A stretch of 64,000 bases of DNA. Source: Enhygromyxa salina. GTDB taxonomy: Bacteria; Myxococcota_A; Polyangia; Nannocystales; Nannocystaceae. The notes beneath the pieces are model-generated. The model did not search any database and was not told the DNA's origin. It saw only the letters and a program-made list of their open reading frames with translations. Positions 46,735 to 56,668 of the stretch are shown here, in pieces; position 1 is the stretch's first letter; each line of letters starts with the position of its first letter. The stretch is from contig NZ_JMCC02000013.1 of NCBI RefSeq assembly GCF_000737335.2, forward strand, positions 50,620-114,619, given 5' to 3'. Made by a program: the position numbers and the translations under genes.

Positions 46735-49700
46735 GTGTCGTTTCGGCGAGACAAGGCTCTTCAGGCAGCTCAGCAGCACGCTGCCCGTGGTGACTTGTCC
46801 GCCGCGGTCGGCGAGTACCAGACCGTCGTCGAGCATCAGCCCGACGACGCGGCAACTTGGGTCCTGCTGGCCGACACGCTGCACCGCGCTGGGGACGTCG
46901 ACGCCGCCGTCGACCGCTACGTCCACGCAGCCAACCTGCTGTTCGAGGCGGGCGAGCTGCCCAACGCCCTGCAGATCTACCGGCAGGCGCTCAACCTCGC
47001 GCCCGAGCGCTACGACATTCACCTGCGCACGGCCCAGGCCTTCGAGCAGCTGCGCCGCTACCCGGAAGCCGTCGCGCTCTACGAGAAGGTCGCTGGCGTG
47101 TACCTGCGCAGCGGCAACACCCGCGAGGCGCTGCAGCTCTACGAGCGCGTCGCGGATCTGATGCCCCGCGAGATCGCCAAGCGCCTGCGCCTCGCGGAGC
47201 TGTTCTCGCGCGAGCGTCGGGTCGACGACGCGGTCCGGCACTTCTCGGCCGGCGCCGACTTCCTGCGCCAAGCGGGGCGCCCCGAAGAGTACGTCCGGGT
47301 CGCCGAGCGCCTGCTCTACCACCGTCCACTCGACGAGGTCACCCGCGAGCTCGTTCGCGTGTACCTCGAGCTCGATCAGCCCCGCCGCGCGCTGATGAAG
47401 CTCAACGAGCTGCTGCAGCGCCAGAACAACGACCCCGAAGGCCTCGAGCTGCTCGCCGACACCTTCGTGCGCATGGGTAAGGCCGACAAGGCCTGCTCGG
47501 TCGTGCTCGAGCTGGTCAAGCATCAACGCCAAGCTGGCCCAACAGGGATCCGCACCAGCGTTCGCGTGCTTCGCAAGGCGCTCGGCTGGGTTCCAAACAA
47601 CAAGAAGCTGGAGAAGGCGCTGGAAGAGCTGGGCGACGTGCCCTCGCCGACCCCGGCCCCCACCCCGCCGCCTCCTCCCGGCCGTCCAGATCCGCAGACG
47701 CTGGCGATCCCAGCCGACGACGACGATGACGACGACTTCGACGAGATCGAAGAGTTCGACGAGATCGAAGAGCTCGACGAGATCGAAGAGCTCGAAGAGC
47801 TCGAAGACGACGACGAAGCCGCGTCCGCGTCCGCGGCCCCGCCTGCTCCTGCCCATCGTCCACCGCCCCCGCCCACCACCGACGACTCGGCGGCGGTTCG
47901 ACCCCGGCGCCACTCGCTGACCGAAGAGGTCATCTCCGAGGGCACCCAGGGCGGCAGCGACGACGCCGAGTTCGACACCGACAAGCAGCTCGAAGAGATC
48001 CGGGTGCTCATGAAGTACCACCTGTTCGAGCACGCCCTTGGGCACGCCGAGCAGATCCTCGCGGCCTCGCCCACGCACACCCAGGGCCTCGAGCTCTCGG
48101 CCGAGATCCTCGCCGCGCTCGGCCGCAACGACGAGGCCGCCAACGCCCGGGCTCGGCTCGCGGCCCAGCTGATCTCCCGCGACCCCGCTATCGCCGCGCG
48201 GCACGTCGAGCTGGCGCTGGCGCTGATCCCCAACCATCCGCTCGCGTCCGAGCTCGGCGAGCGGCTGTCAGAGATGTCCGGCGTCGACGTTGGCGTCGCC
48301 AGCCACGACGACGCGCTCCCGCGCGACGATGATCCGCTCGGCTCGCTCGATCTCGACGACGACATGCTCGGCCCGATCGAGGCCAGCGACTCGCTGATCG
48401 GCGACGTCGAGGACCTCGAAGATCTCGATCATCTTGATCATGGCATCACGACCAAGTTTGGCCGCGACGCGCTCGATGCAGCCCAGGCCGAGCTCGACGA
48501 CCCGCTCGACGGCTCCGAAGACAGCGGCATCGACATTCGCTCCGCCGATCCCGGGCTCCACGGCCAGCTCAACCAGCTCGGCGACGACGACTCGGACTTT
48601 GCGATCTCCCTGGACCAACGCGCCGAGCATGAGTCCCAGGCAGAGATCCGCTACGAAGATCGGTTTGGCCTTGGCGGCGACGAAGACGAGCCCACGCTCG
48701 GGGACACCGACGATCACCTCAACCCGTCGCCGCCCGAGCCGTCTCCGATCATCGGCCGCATCGAGCCCGACGCCGACGCCGGCGATCGAGACGAGGACAA
48801 CCCGTTCGGTGATGTCGACGATGACGACGAGCCCGATCCCGAGCCCGAGCCAACGCCAGAACCCGAGTCGCGGCCAGCCGCGTTCGGTGTTCCCGACGAC
48901 GACGACGACGACGAGCCAAGCCCGGCGCAACTGGGCGAGCCGTCCTCGGCGGATCTGATCGGTGTTCCCGACGACGACGACGACGACGAGCCCGAGCCCG
49001 AGCCCGAACAAGAGCCCGAACAAGAGCCCGAGCCCGAACAAGAGCCCGAGCAAGAGCCCGCCCCAGAGCCCGAAGACTGGCTCGACCTCACCGCCGAGCT
49101 CGAGGAGCTCGAGTTCTACCTCGCCCAGGACCTCGAAGAAGACGCGCTCGCTGCCTACAACGACCTCGTCGAGCTGTTTCCAGGCCACCCCGAGCTCGCC
49201 AAGATCGCCCACCGGTTCCCAGACGCCGCCGGCGCTGCCGCGGCCGTCGAGGTCGCCGCCTCTGCGCCCTTGCTCGACCTCGAGGACGAAGACGAGGACG
49301 AGATCGACTTCCTCGCTGGCATCTTCGACGACGCCGCCCCAACTCAACGCAAGCAACGCGAGGTTGCGATCCAGACCCACGAGGTCACCGACGCCGACGC
49401 CAGCGACCACTTCGATCTTGGCACCGCGTACCGCGAGATGGGGCTCCACGACAAATCCTTCGCCGAGTACGAAATCGCCGCCAAGGACCCACGCTGGCAG
49501 GCCAAGGCCCTCGTCATGATGGGCAACCTCAGGCTGCAAGGCGGCGATCTCGAGGCCTCGGTCGAGCTGTTCGCCCAGGCCGTGGAGGCCGCCCGCACCA
49601 AGGACGAGCGCTGCGAGGCCAACTACGAGCTCGCGATGGTGAGCTTGGCGATCGGTGAATTCGAGCAAGCCAGGGCCGCCCTCGAGCGCGTGGAGCCCGG

Positions 49701-49740
49701 CTACCGCGACCGCGACGATCGCCTACTAGAGCTGGAATAG
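46735..49740 (+). CDS. Large TPR-repeat protein with acidic low-complexity centre
   Basis: 1001 residues, cytoplasmic. About six tetratricopeptide repeats occupy residues 1-300 (for example 'AAVGEYQTVVEHQPDDAATWVLLADTL', paraphrased pattern), then a proline linker and a long Asp/Glu-rich region with DEIEE units and EP/EQ runs (about 320-780), then another helical repeat region (about 780-1001, TPR-like 'DLGTAYREMGLHDKSFAEYEIA'). The protein could be a scaffold for a polarity or motility complex. It starts with GTG 18 bp after accC, so it may be in the same operon, which would be unusual. Immediately downstream comes the large repeat array. Confidence 0.8.
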   Translation: MSFRRDKALQAAQQHAARGDLSAAVGEYQTVVEHQPDDAATWVLLADTLHRAGDVDAAVDRYVHAANLLFEAGELPNALQIYRQALNLAPERYDIHLRTAQAFEQLRRYPEAVALYEKVAGVYLRSGNTREALQLYERVADLMPREIAKRLRLAELFSRERRVDDAVRHFSAGADFLRQAGRPEEYVRVAERLLYHRPLDEVTRELVRVYLELDQPRRALMKLNELLQRQNNDPEGLELLADTFVRMGKADKACSVVLELVKHQRQAGPTGIRTSVRVLRKALGWVPNNKKLEKALEELGDVPSPTPAPTPPPPPGRPDPQTLAIPADDDDDDDFDEIEEFDEIEELDEIEELEELEDDDEAASASAAPPAPAHRPPPPPTTDDSAAVRPRRHSLTEEVISEGTQGGSDDAEFDTDKQLEEIRVLMKYHLFEHALGHAEQILAASPTHTQGLELSAEILAALGRNDEAANARARLAAQLISRDPAIAARHVELALALIPNHPLASELGERLSEMSGVDVGVASHDDALPRDDDPLGSLDLDDDMLGPIEASDSLIGDVEDLEDLDHLDHGITTKFGRDALDAAQAELDDPLDGSEDSGIDIRSADPGLHGQLNQLGDDDSDFAISLDQRAEHESQAEIRYEDRFGLGGDEDEPTLGDTDDHLNPSPPEPSPIIGRIEPDADAGDRDEDNPFGDVDDDDEPDPEPEPTPEPESRPAAFGVPDDDDDDEPSPAQLGEPSSADLIGVPDDDDDDEPEPEPEQEPEQEPEPEQEPEQEPAPEPEDWLDLTAELEELEFYLAQDLEEDALAAYNDLVELFPGHPELAKIAHRFPDAAGAAAAVEVAASAPLLDLEDEDEDEIDFLAGIFDDAAPTQRKQREVAIQTHEVTDADASDHFDLGTAYREMGLHDKSFAEYEIAAKDPRWQAKALVMMGNLRLQGGDLEASVELFAQAVEAARTKDERCEANYELAMVSLAIGEFEQARAALERVEPGYRDRDDRLLELE

Positions 49741-49751
49741 ACCCTTGCTTT

Positions 49752-50030
49752 AGACCCCCACAGCCGCCTTCGCACTTCGCAGGTGCCTTTTTAGACCCCC
49801 ACAGCCGCCTTCGCACTTCGCAGGTGCCTTTTTAGACCCCCACAGCCGCCTTCGCACTTCGCAGGTGCCTTTTTAGACCCCCACAGCCGCCTTCGCACTT
49901 CGCAGGTGCCTTTTTAGACCCCCACAGCCGCCTTCGCACTTCGCAGGTGCCTTTTTAGACCCCCACAGCCGCCTTCGCACTTCGCAGGTGCCTTTTTAGA
50001 CCCCCACAGCCGCCTTCGCACTTCGCAGGT
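49752..50030 (+). repeat. 41-bp tandem array, left-end amplification of the dispersed element
   Basis: Seven units of 41 bp starting at 49752, 49793, 49834, 49875, 49916, 49957 and 49998 (last unit truncated at 50030 and continuing into the core). Units are identical as far as I can read: gacccccacagccgccttcg followed by cacttcgcaggtgccttttt. They directly abut, so there are no spacers. The unit is the left end of the element found singly at 61181. Confidence 0.95.
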
Positions 50031-50094
50031 CACTCGCTTCGCTCGCTCCCGGCGGGCTGGCTGTCCGCGACCGCATGTGTGGCCCCCTCGAAGG
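50031..50094 (+). repeat. Single core of the dispersed element
   Basis: Sixty-four bases (cactcgcttcgctcgctccc ... gcatgtgtggccccctcgaag) homologous to the middle of the copies at 34.5, 55.7 and 61.2 kb. It contains the left arm and loop of the conserved hairpin (gccccct cga); the right arm, agggggc, continues into the first 47-bp unit. Confidence 0.85.
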
Positions 50095-50423
50095 GGGCTC
50101 TTGTCTGGGCACCTACGGCCTCCTAGCGGCGCTCCATCTGCGGGCTCTTGTCTGGGCACCTACGGCCTCCTAGCGGCGCTCCATCTGCGGGCTCTTGTCT
50201 GGGCACCTACGGCCTCCTAGCGGCGCTCCATCTGCGGGCTCTTGTCTGGGCACCTACGGCCTCCTAGCGGCGCTCCATCTGCGGGCTCTTGTCTGGGCAC
50301 CTACGGCCTCCTAGCGGCGCTCCATCTGCGGGCTCTTGTCTGGGCAGCTGCGGCCATCGCTCGGCGCTCCATCTGCGGGCTCTTGTCTGGGCAGCTGCGG
50401 CCATCGCTCGGCGGTCGATCTGC
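50095..50423 (+). repeat. 47-bp tandem array, right-end amplification of the dispersed element
   Basis: Seven units of 47 bp starting at 50095, 50142, 50189, 50236, 50283, 50330 and 50377. The first five are identical (gggctcttgtctgggcacct then acggcctcctagcggcgctc then catctgc); the last two carry a changed centre (cagctgcggccatcgctcgg), and the seventh differs further near its end. Degenerate element sequence (cttcgcgggtcgctcgg) continues to about 50485. Confidence 0.95.
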
Positions 50424-50505
50424 GCCTTCGTGCTTCGCGGGTCGCTCGGTTCGCGCTTCGCGGATCACTCGCTTCGCTCGGTTGATCTATGGTCTGGAGC
50501 TCGTC

Positions 50506-51693
50506 ATGAAGAAAATTGGTCCGTCTACTCTCGCCGTTCATGGTGGTGAGCCGCATGTTCGGCCGAGCCGCTCGATCACTGAGCCGCTCGTGTTGGCCAG
50601 CACTTACCCGTTCGAGCACACCGAGGAGCTGCACGCGTTCATGCAGGGGGAGCTCGAGCGGCCCGAGGAGTATGGGCGCTATGGCAACCCCACGGTCGCG
50701 GCGGTGGAAGCCAGGCTCGCGGCGCTGGAGGCTGGGGGGGCCGAGGGGTTTGGCGCGGTGCTGATGGCCTCGGGGATGGCGGCGATCACCTCGACGCTGC
50801 TGGCGATGCTCCGCGCGGGCCAGCACGTGATCTTCACGGCCGACGTGTATCGCAAGACGCGGGTGTTTGCGCGGAGCTACCTCGACAAGTTTGGGGTCGC
50901 GGTCGACATCGTCGAGCCAAGCCTGGCGGCGATCGAGGCTGCCGTTCGCAGCGAGACCAAGATCATCTTCACCGAGGCCCCGACCAACCCCTACCTGCGG
51001 GTTGTGGATCTCGAGGGCGTCGTGGCGCTGGCCAAGCGGCACCGGATCAAGACCATCGTCGACGCGACCTTCGCAACGCCGATCAACATGCGCCCGTGTG
51101 ATCTTGGCGTCGATCTGGTGATCCACTCGACGACCAAGTACCTGGGCGGCCACAACGATCTGCTTGGCGGAGTCGTGGTCGGGCGCAGCGGTCTCGTCGA
51201 GGCGATCCGCGAGCAAGTTGGCACGCTGGGCGCGGTGTGTGATCCCCACAACGCGTTCTTGCTTGGCCGCGGGCTCAAGACCCTCGCGCTGCGGATCGAA
51301 CGGCACAACCGTAGCGCGCTTGCGATCGCCACCATGCTCGAGGAGCACCCCAAGGTCGCGCAGGTCTGGTACCCGCTGCTGGCCTCGCACCAAGACCACG
51401 CGACGGCGCGGCGCTACCTCAGCGGTGGCGGCGGCGTGGTCAGCTTCGAGGTCCACGGCGGACTCGAAGCTGGCACCAAGCTCGTCGACGCGGTCCGGAT
51501 CCCCAAGCTCGCGCCCAGCCTTGGCGGGGTGGAGAGCCTGATCGAACAGCCAGCGCTGATGAGCTTCTACGACCAGGGCCCCGAAGGGCGCGCGCAGCTG
51601 GGCATCCGTGAAGGGCTGATTCGCCTGAGCGTCGGCATCGAGGACCTCGAAGATCTCCGCGCCGACCTGCTCGCCGCGCTCGACCAAATGTGA
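50506..51693 (+). CDS. Cys/Met metabolism PLP-dependent enzyme (cystathionine gamma-synthase/lyase family)
   Basis: 395 residues, normal length. Fold type I PLP enzyme using a Schiff-base lysine, Lys211 in HSTTKYLGGHND. Other motifs: 'YGRYGNPTVAAVEARLAALE' (substrate loop), 'SGMAAITSTLLAML' (PLP phosphate), 'EAPTNPYLRVVDLEGV' (Asp of the PLP ring). Whether it is a gamma-synthase, gamma-lyase or beta-lyase cannot be told from these motifs. The ATG at 50506 has GGAG eight bases upstream. The frame continues open upstream into the 47-bp array, but that part is repeat DNA and not conserved. Confidence 0.88.
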   Translation: MKKIGPSTLAVHGGEPHVRPSRSITEPLVLASTYPFEHTEELHAFMQGELERPEEYGRYGNPTVAAVEARLAALEAGGAEGFGAVLMASGMAAITSTLLAMLRAGQHVIFTADVYRKTRVFARSYLDKFGVAVDIVEPSLAAIEAAVRSETKIIFTEAPTNPYLRVVDLEGVVALAKRHRIKTIVDATFATPINMRPCDLGVDLVIHSTTKYLGGHNDLLGGVVVGRSGLVEAIREQVGTLGAVCDPHNAFLLGRGLKTLALRIERHNRSALAIATMLEEHPKVAQVWYPLLASHQDHATARRYLSGGGGVVSFEVHGGLEAGTKLVDAVRIPKLAPSLGGVESLIEQPALMSFYDQGPEGRAQLGIREGLIRLSVGIEDLEDLRADLLAALDQM

Positions 51694-51768
51694 GTTTCCC
51701 ATGAGCCACGCCGTGGCCCCGGGTGGGTCCGCCCAGCGCTGCACACGCTCATCGTGAGGATGCGTCGA

Positions 51769-51894
51769 GAGGCCCCTAGAGGCCCACACATGCCATCAAA
51801 CAGCCATTTGCCAGCCCAGCGCGCCAGCGCGGCGAGCTACCAAGGGCGAAGCGGCCGTGCAGGGCAAAGTGCAGGATCCACGCGGGGGTATGAT
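51769..51894 (-). repeat. Degenerate copy of the dispersed element upstream of tig
   Basis: Reads on the minus strand like the 55.7-kb copy: plus-strand landmarks are ggcccctagaggcccacaca, catcaaacagcca, gcgccagcgcggcg, aagggcgaagc and ends cgcgggggtatgata. The hairpin is partly lost (ggcccct/aggcc) and the copy runs to within 20 bp of the tig start, overlapping its likely promoter. Confidence 0.65.
51889..51894 (+). promoter_or_regulatory. Possible -10 element for tig
   Basis: TATGAT lies 20 bp before the tig ATG, a plausible sigma-70 -10 hexamer giving a short 5' untranslated region. I find no good -35 17 bp upstream. The hexamer falls at the edge of the degenerate repeat copy. Confidence 0.3.
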
Positions 51895-51913
51895 ATAGCG
51901 CCGTGCTTCAGCC

Positions 51914-53281
51914 ATGGACAGCCAGATCGAGCAGATTACCCCTGTCGAGTGCCGCGTTCGGGTCACGGTTCCGTGGACGACGGTCGGCCCTCGCCTCGAC
52001 ACCAAGCTTCGCACCCTCGGACAAAAAGCCCGCGTCCCGGGCTTTCGACCTGGCAAGGTCCCAGCGCGCGTGCTCGAGAAAATGTTTGGCAAGAGCGCCC
52101 GGCAAGAGCTCGCCAACGAGCTGTTCCAGGAGACCTTCCAGACGGCCATGTCCACGCACGAGGCCAACCCCCTCACGCAGCCGGTGCTCGAGTCGAGCGC
52201 GCTCGAGAAGGATGCGGACTTCGTCTACGCCGCGCGCTTCGAGATCGCGCCGAAGATCGAGCCCAAGGACTACAAGGGCGTGCCGGTCCGCCGTCGGCCC
52301 GCGACCGTCGACGAGGCCAAGGTCGAAGCCGAGCTGGCCAAGAAGCAAGAAGAGTTCACGGAGATCCGGCCGATCGAGCGCGAGGGCGACGACGCCCGCA
52401 CCACGACGCGCGACGGCGACGTGTGGACGGTCGACATCGACGGCAAGATCGGCGACGAGCCGCTCAGCCGCAAAGACCTCGAGATCACGTTGGGCAAGCC
52501 CGACACCGAGGTCGTCCCCGGCCTCGGCGCAGAGATCGCCAAGTTCGATCTCGCGATGGTCGGCAAGTCGCGTGAGGTCGTGTTCGTGCCCCCGTCCGAG
52601 CGGGTCAAGCCGCAGTTCCGCGACAAGCCCGTCAAGCTCGTGATCGCAGTGCGGGACGTGCGCGAGACCGTAGTCCCCGAGCTCGATGACGAGTTCGCCC
52701 GTGACACTGGCGAAGCCGAGACCTTGGAGGAGCTCAAAGAGCAGATCCGCGCCAAGGTCAGCGAAGAAGACACCGACGTCGCCGAGCGCGAGGCCCGCCA
52801 GCGGCTGGTCGAGGCGCTGCTCGAGCGAAACGAGTTCGATCCTGCCCCTTCCATGGTCACGCGTGAGGTCCAAGCGCAGGTCGACATGTTCAAGCGCCAG
52901 CTCGCCCAGCAGGGCATGACGCTGCAGCAGATCGGCAGCAACGAAGCGCAGATGGCCGCGAACATGCGCCCACAGGCAACCTTCAACGTCAAGGCGTTCC
53001 TGCTGCTCGAGGCCATCCGCAAGGCGGAGGGCATCGAGGTCCCCGAGGAAGAGCTCGAGGAAGAGGTCAAGCAGATGGCCGAGGCGCAGGGTCAAAACCC
53101 CGCGCGCCTGCGTGCAACCATGGAGAAGAACAACCAGCTGCTACTTCTGCGCGCTCAGATGCGAGAAGAGCGGGTCTTGGACTTTCTCATGGGTGCCTCG
53201 GAAGTCACCGAGGCTCCCGATCCAGTCGAGACCAACGACGACGCCGCGGGCGAAGGCGAGCCCACCCCCGAATCGGCTTGA
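51914..53281 (+). CDS. tig: Trigger factor (ribosome-associated chaperone)
   Basis: 455 residues. Binds nascent chains at ribosomal protein L23 and has peptidyl-prolyl isomerase activity. N-terminal ribosome-binding domain has the signature loop 'GFRPGKVPARVLEKMFG' (G-F-R-x-G-K-x-P), then the FKBP-like PPIase region (about 150-245) and the helical C-terminal arms. The acidic tail (NDDAAGEGEPTPESA) is longer than usual. It opens a tig-clpP-clpX cluster, the common bacterial order, although 331 bp separate it from clpP. Confidence 0.95.
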   Translation: MDSQIEQITPVECRVRVTVPWTTVGPRLDTKLRTLGQKARVPGFRPGKVPARVLEKMFGKSARQELANELFQETFQTAMSTHEANPLTQPVLESSALEKDADFVYAARFEIAPKIEPKDYKGVPVRRRPATVDEAKVEAELAKKQEEFTEIRPIEREGDDARTTTRDGDVWTVDIDGKIGDEPLSRKDLEITLGKPDTEVVPGLGAEIAKFDLAMVGKSREVVFVPPSERVKPQFRDKPVKLVIAVRDVRETVVPELDDEFARDTGEAETLEELKEQIRAKVSEEDTDVAEREARQRLVEALLERNEFDPAPSMVTREVQAQVDMFKRQLAQQGMTLQQIGSNEAQMAANMRPQATFNVKAFLLLEAIRKAEGIEVPEEELEEEVKQMAEAQGQNPARLRATMEKNNQLLLLRAQMREERVLDFLMGASEVTEAPDPVETNDDAAGEGEPTPESA

Positions 53282-53612
53282 GCCGTTCCATTGGACTCTT
53301 GGGAGTGCCATCGGACCAACTTTGGCAGCCCGCGCCTGTAACGACCCTCTCCATTTTGGTAGGGTCGTGTTGGCTTGCCAGGCGCCAGCGTGGCACCCAT
53401 CATCGTGTGCCCACTACATGATCGTTCAACGTCGTCCAACCAGTGACGGCGCCAGACGTAGCGACGCTGCTGCAACCGTCAGCTCTGCGCCTGCTGCATG
53501 CAAGATGCACACTCTCCTGCCCCACTTCCGGCGGCCTCTTCGCGATTTTCCCCAGCCTTGCAACCCAGCGCTCTCGCGTTCAACATACGAGAGACTGTAA
53601 CGGAGCCTACGA
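53282..53612. other. Intergenic region between tig and clpP
   Basis: Besides an 8-bp hairpin at 53341-53368 (acgaccct / agggtcgt), which could end the tig transcript, I see no gene. clpP therefore probably has its own promoter here. No clear heat-shock-type promoter can be named by eye. Confidence 0.45.
53341..53368 (+). terminator. Weak hairpin downstream of tig
   Basis: Arms acgaccct and agggtcgt, loop of 12 nt that can extend pairing (tcca/tggt). Followed by GTTGGC with no T-run, so termination is uncertain. Confidence 0.4.
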
Positions 53613-54266
53613 ATGCCCGTCTTCGGTGACTACACTCCGCATACCATGAGCATCCCCTTCGTCGTGGAGCAGACCCACCGCGGTGAGCGCTCGTGGGATA
53701 TCTACAGCCGCCTCCTCAAGGATCGGATCATCTTCCTTGGCGACCCGATCAACGACCGCGTTGCCAGCTTGGTGATCGCGCAGCTGTTGTTCCTCGAGTC
53801 CGAAGATCCCGACAAGGACATCCGGCTCTACATCAACTCGCCAGGTGGCGTCGTCACGGCCGGTCTCGGGATCTACGACACCATGCAGTACGTGCGCTGC
53901 CAGGTCGCCACCTACTGCCTCGGCCAGGCCGCCTCGATGGGCGCGTTCTTGCTCGCGGGCGGCGCCAAGGGCAAGCGCTTCGCGCTCCCGAACGCGCGAA
54001 TCATGATTCATCAGCCCCACGGTGGGGCTTCTGGGCAGGCCACGGATATCGAGATCCAAGCTCGCGAAATCCTGCGTCTGCGTGAGATGCTCAACTCGAT
54101 CATGGCGAAGCACAGCGGGCGCACGATCGACGAGATCCTCGCAGACACCGATCGCGACAACTTCATGAGCGCCGACGAGGCCAAGAAGTACGGCCTCGTG
54201 GACGAGGTCCTCCGACGCGACGACGACGCCTCGGGCCCAGAGGGCGCGGACAAAGAACAGGGATAA
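53613..54266 (+). CDS. clpP: ATP-dependent Clp protease proteolytic subunit
   Basis: 217 residues from the ATG at 53613, which has GGAG seven bases before it; many ClpPs begin at the second ATG (53646, MSIPFVVEQTHRGER), so the first 11 residues may be a propeptide. The triad is Ser97-His122-Asp171 counted from the second ATG: GQAASMGA, MIHQPHGG and 'DTDRDNF'. Forms tetradecameric chambers and degrades unfolded proteins delivered by ClpX, which starts two bases after the stop. Confidence 0.97.
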   Translation: MPVFGDYTPHTMSIPFVVEQTHRGERSWDIYSRLLKDRIIFLGDPINDRVASLVIAQLLFLESEDPDKDIRLYINSPGGVVTAGLGIYDTMQYVRCQVATYCLGQAASMGAFLLAGGAKGKRFALPNARIMIHQPHGGASGQATDIEIQAREILRLREMLNSIMAKHSGRTIDEILADTDRDNFMSADEAKKYGLVDEVLRRDDDASGPEGADKEQG

Positions 54267-54268
54267 GT

Positions 54269-55519
<1,251 letters not shown>

Positions 55520-55539
55520 CGGTTGCTCGCTCCGTGATG

Positions 55540-55570
55540 AAAAAGCCTGCGCTCGCGCGGGCTTTTTCTT
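55540..55570 (+). terminator. Intrinsic terminator of clpPX
   Basis: Twelve-base arms (aaaaagcctgcg / cgcgggcttttt, one G-T pair, loop ctcg) ending in a T-run and CTT; begins 20 bases after the clpX stop. Confidence 0.9.
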
Positions 55571-55645
55571 TGGTTCGTCCAGCCGACGAGGGGCCCAGCC
55601 AGCCGACGTGGGGCCCAGCACCCCCAGCGTCCGCCGAAGGCACCC

Positions 55646-55760
55646 GAGCCCCCTTCCAGGGGGCCACACATGCGCCCGCGAACAGCCAGTCCCGAGGAGC
55701 GAAGCGACCAGACGCGCCAGCGGCTGCAGTCGGCGAAGTCCAAGGTCGCTGTGGGGGTCA
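55646..55760 (-). repeat. Dispersed element, single copy (minus orientation)
   Basis: Plus-strand landmarks: gagcccccttccagggggcc (hairpin), acacatgcgcccgcgaacag, cccgaggagcgaagcgacca, and gtcgctgtgggggtca at the end. On the minus strand it reads left end, core, hairpin. It lies between the clpX terminator and the next outer-membrane protein and contains no gene. Confidence 0.8.
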
Positions 55761-55828
55761 TAGATTTGTCCGCTCAGGATAGAAGCCTACGCAGGGCGAC
55801 TCCGTTGAACCCGCCACGAGGTCGCACG

Positions 55829-56635
55829 ATGGCTCAACGAACCGCACTGCTCGCCCCCGTTCTGCTCTGTTCACTGCTTGCCCCGGGGTTGGCCCATGCG
55901 GCGCCGCCCGCCGAAATCGCGGCCGAGCCAGCTCCCGCGGCCGAGCCGGCCCCCGCGCCCGTCCCGATTGAAGTCACTGCCTTTGCGGCGCCAGCTGATG
56001 CGAGCCCGCCTGTCGAGGGCCCCGTCGCCGGCGATCCCACGACCCACGCGCCCGCCGCCGCGCCTGTGAACCCCGAGCCCGAGGTGTTTCCAGACGCAAA
56101 CATCGTCGACCCCGACGACTACGAAGAGCCCGACTACTACGAAGAGCCCTACGACCCCGGACCGGAGAAGCGCACCACCCTCGAGCTGCAGTCGGGCTAC
56201 TTCGGGCTCGGAATTGCGCCCGGCATGACCATTCATCACCGTGGGTTTCATCCGAACACGCGCTTCGAGCTCGAGTTTGGTGGGACCCTCGAGCACGAGT
56301 ACCGGGATCTCGCGCTTTCGTTTGGCGTCGCCACCCAAGTCACGCCCTACTACGAGCGCAAGACGCCCAGCTTTGGCGCGGACGTGACCTCCACCGTCGT
56401 GCTTGGGCCCATCTACCTGCGCACGGGGCTGGGCGCGGTCGGTGGGCTGCCGCGCAACCACAACCTGCAGAACACCACGGCGGCGATCGGTGGTGTGGTC
56501 GGGACCGGGCTGACCTTCCATCGCGCGCCCCAAATCCGCGTGGGGGTCGACTACGACTTGCGCGTGACGACCAGGCTCGAGCCGATCCACACCGTGTTCA
56601 TTGCGCTGCGCCTGGCTTGCTGCCGCAGCGACTGA
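55829..56635 (+). CDS. Predicted outer-membrane protein
   Basis: 268 residues. Signal peptide with Ala-rich cleavage site (APGLAHAAPP), a Pro/Ala/Glu stretch, an acidic Tyr-rich linker (DDYEEPDYYEEPYD), then about 160 residues of amphipathic strands ('GYFGLGIAPGMTIHHRGF', 'RVGVDYDLRVTTRL') suggesting a small barrel. The ATG at 55829 has GAGG seven bases upstream; frames opening earlier start within the repeat element and are rejected. Ends with two cysteines (RLACCRSD), odd for a barrel terminus. Confidence 0.68.
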   Translation: MAQRTALLAPVLLCSLLAPGLAHAAPPAEIAAEPAPAAEPAPAPVPIEVTAFAAPADASPPVEGPVAGDPTTHAPAAAPVNPEPEVFPDANIVDPDDYEEPDYYEEPYDPGPEKRTTLELQSGYFGLGIAPGMTIHHRGFHPNTRFELEFGGTLEHEYRDLALSFGVATQVTPYYERKTPSFGADVTSTVVLGPIYLRTGLGAVGGLPRNHNLQNTTAAIGGVVGTGLTFHRAPQIRVGVDYDLRVTTRLEPIHTVFIALRLACCRSD

Positions 56636-56668
56636 CCCGCGATCGCACCCGGCGGGTGCCGGCCGCGC

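Noticed and set aside
45142..48237. Minus-strand frame of 1031 codons across accBC and the TPR gene
   Set aside because: Crosses several certain genes; GC-rich codon bias opens the opposite strand.
49752..50423. CRISPR array
   Set aside because: The 41- and 47-bp units abut directly with no unique spacers, and no cas gene lies near. They are tandem repeats.
50242..50505. N-terminal 88-residue extension of the PLP enzyme
   Set aside because: It is repeat DNA in translation; the ATG at 50506 has a good ribosome site and matches the family start.
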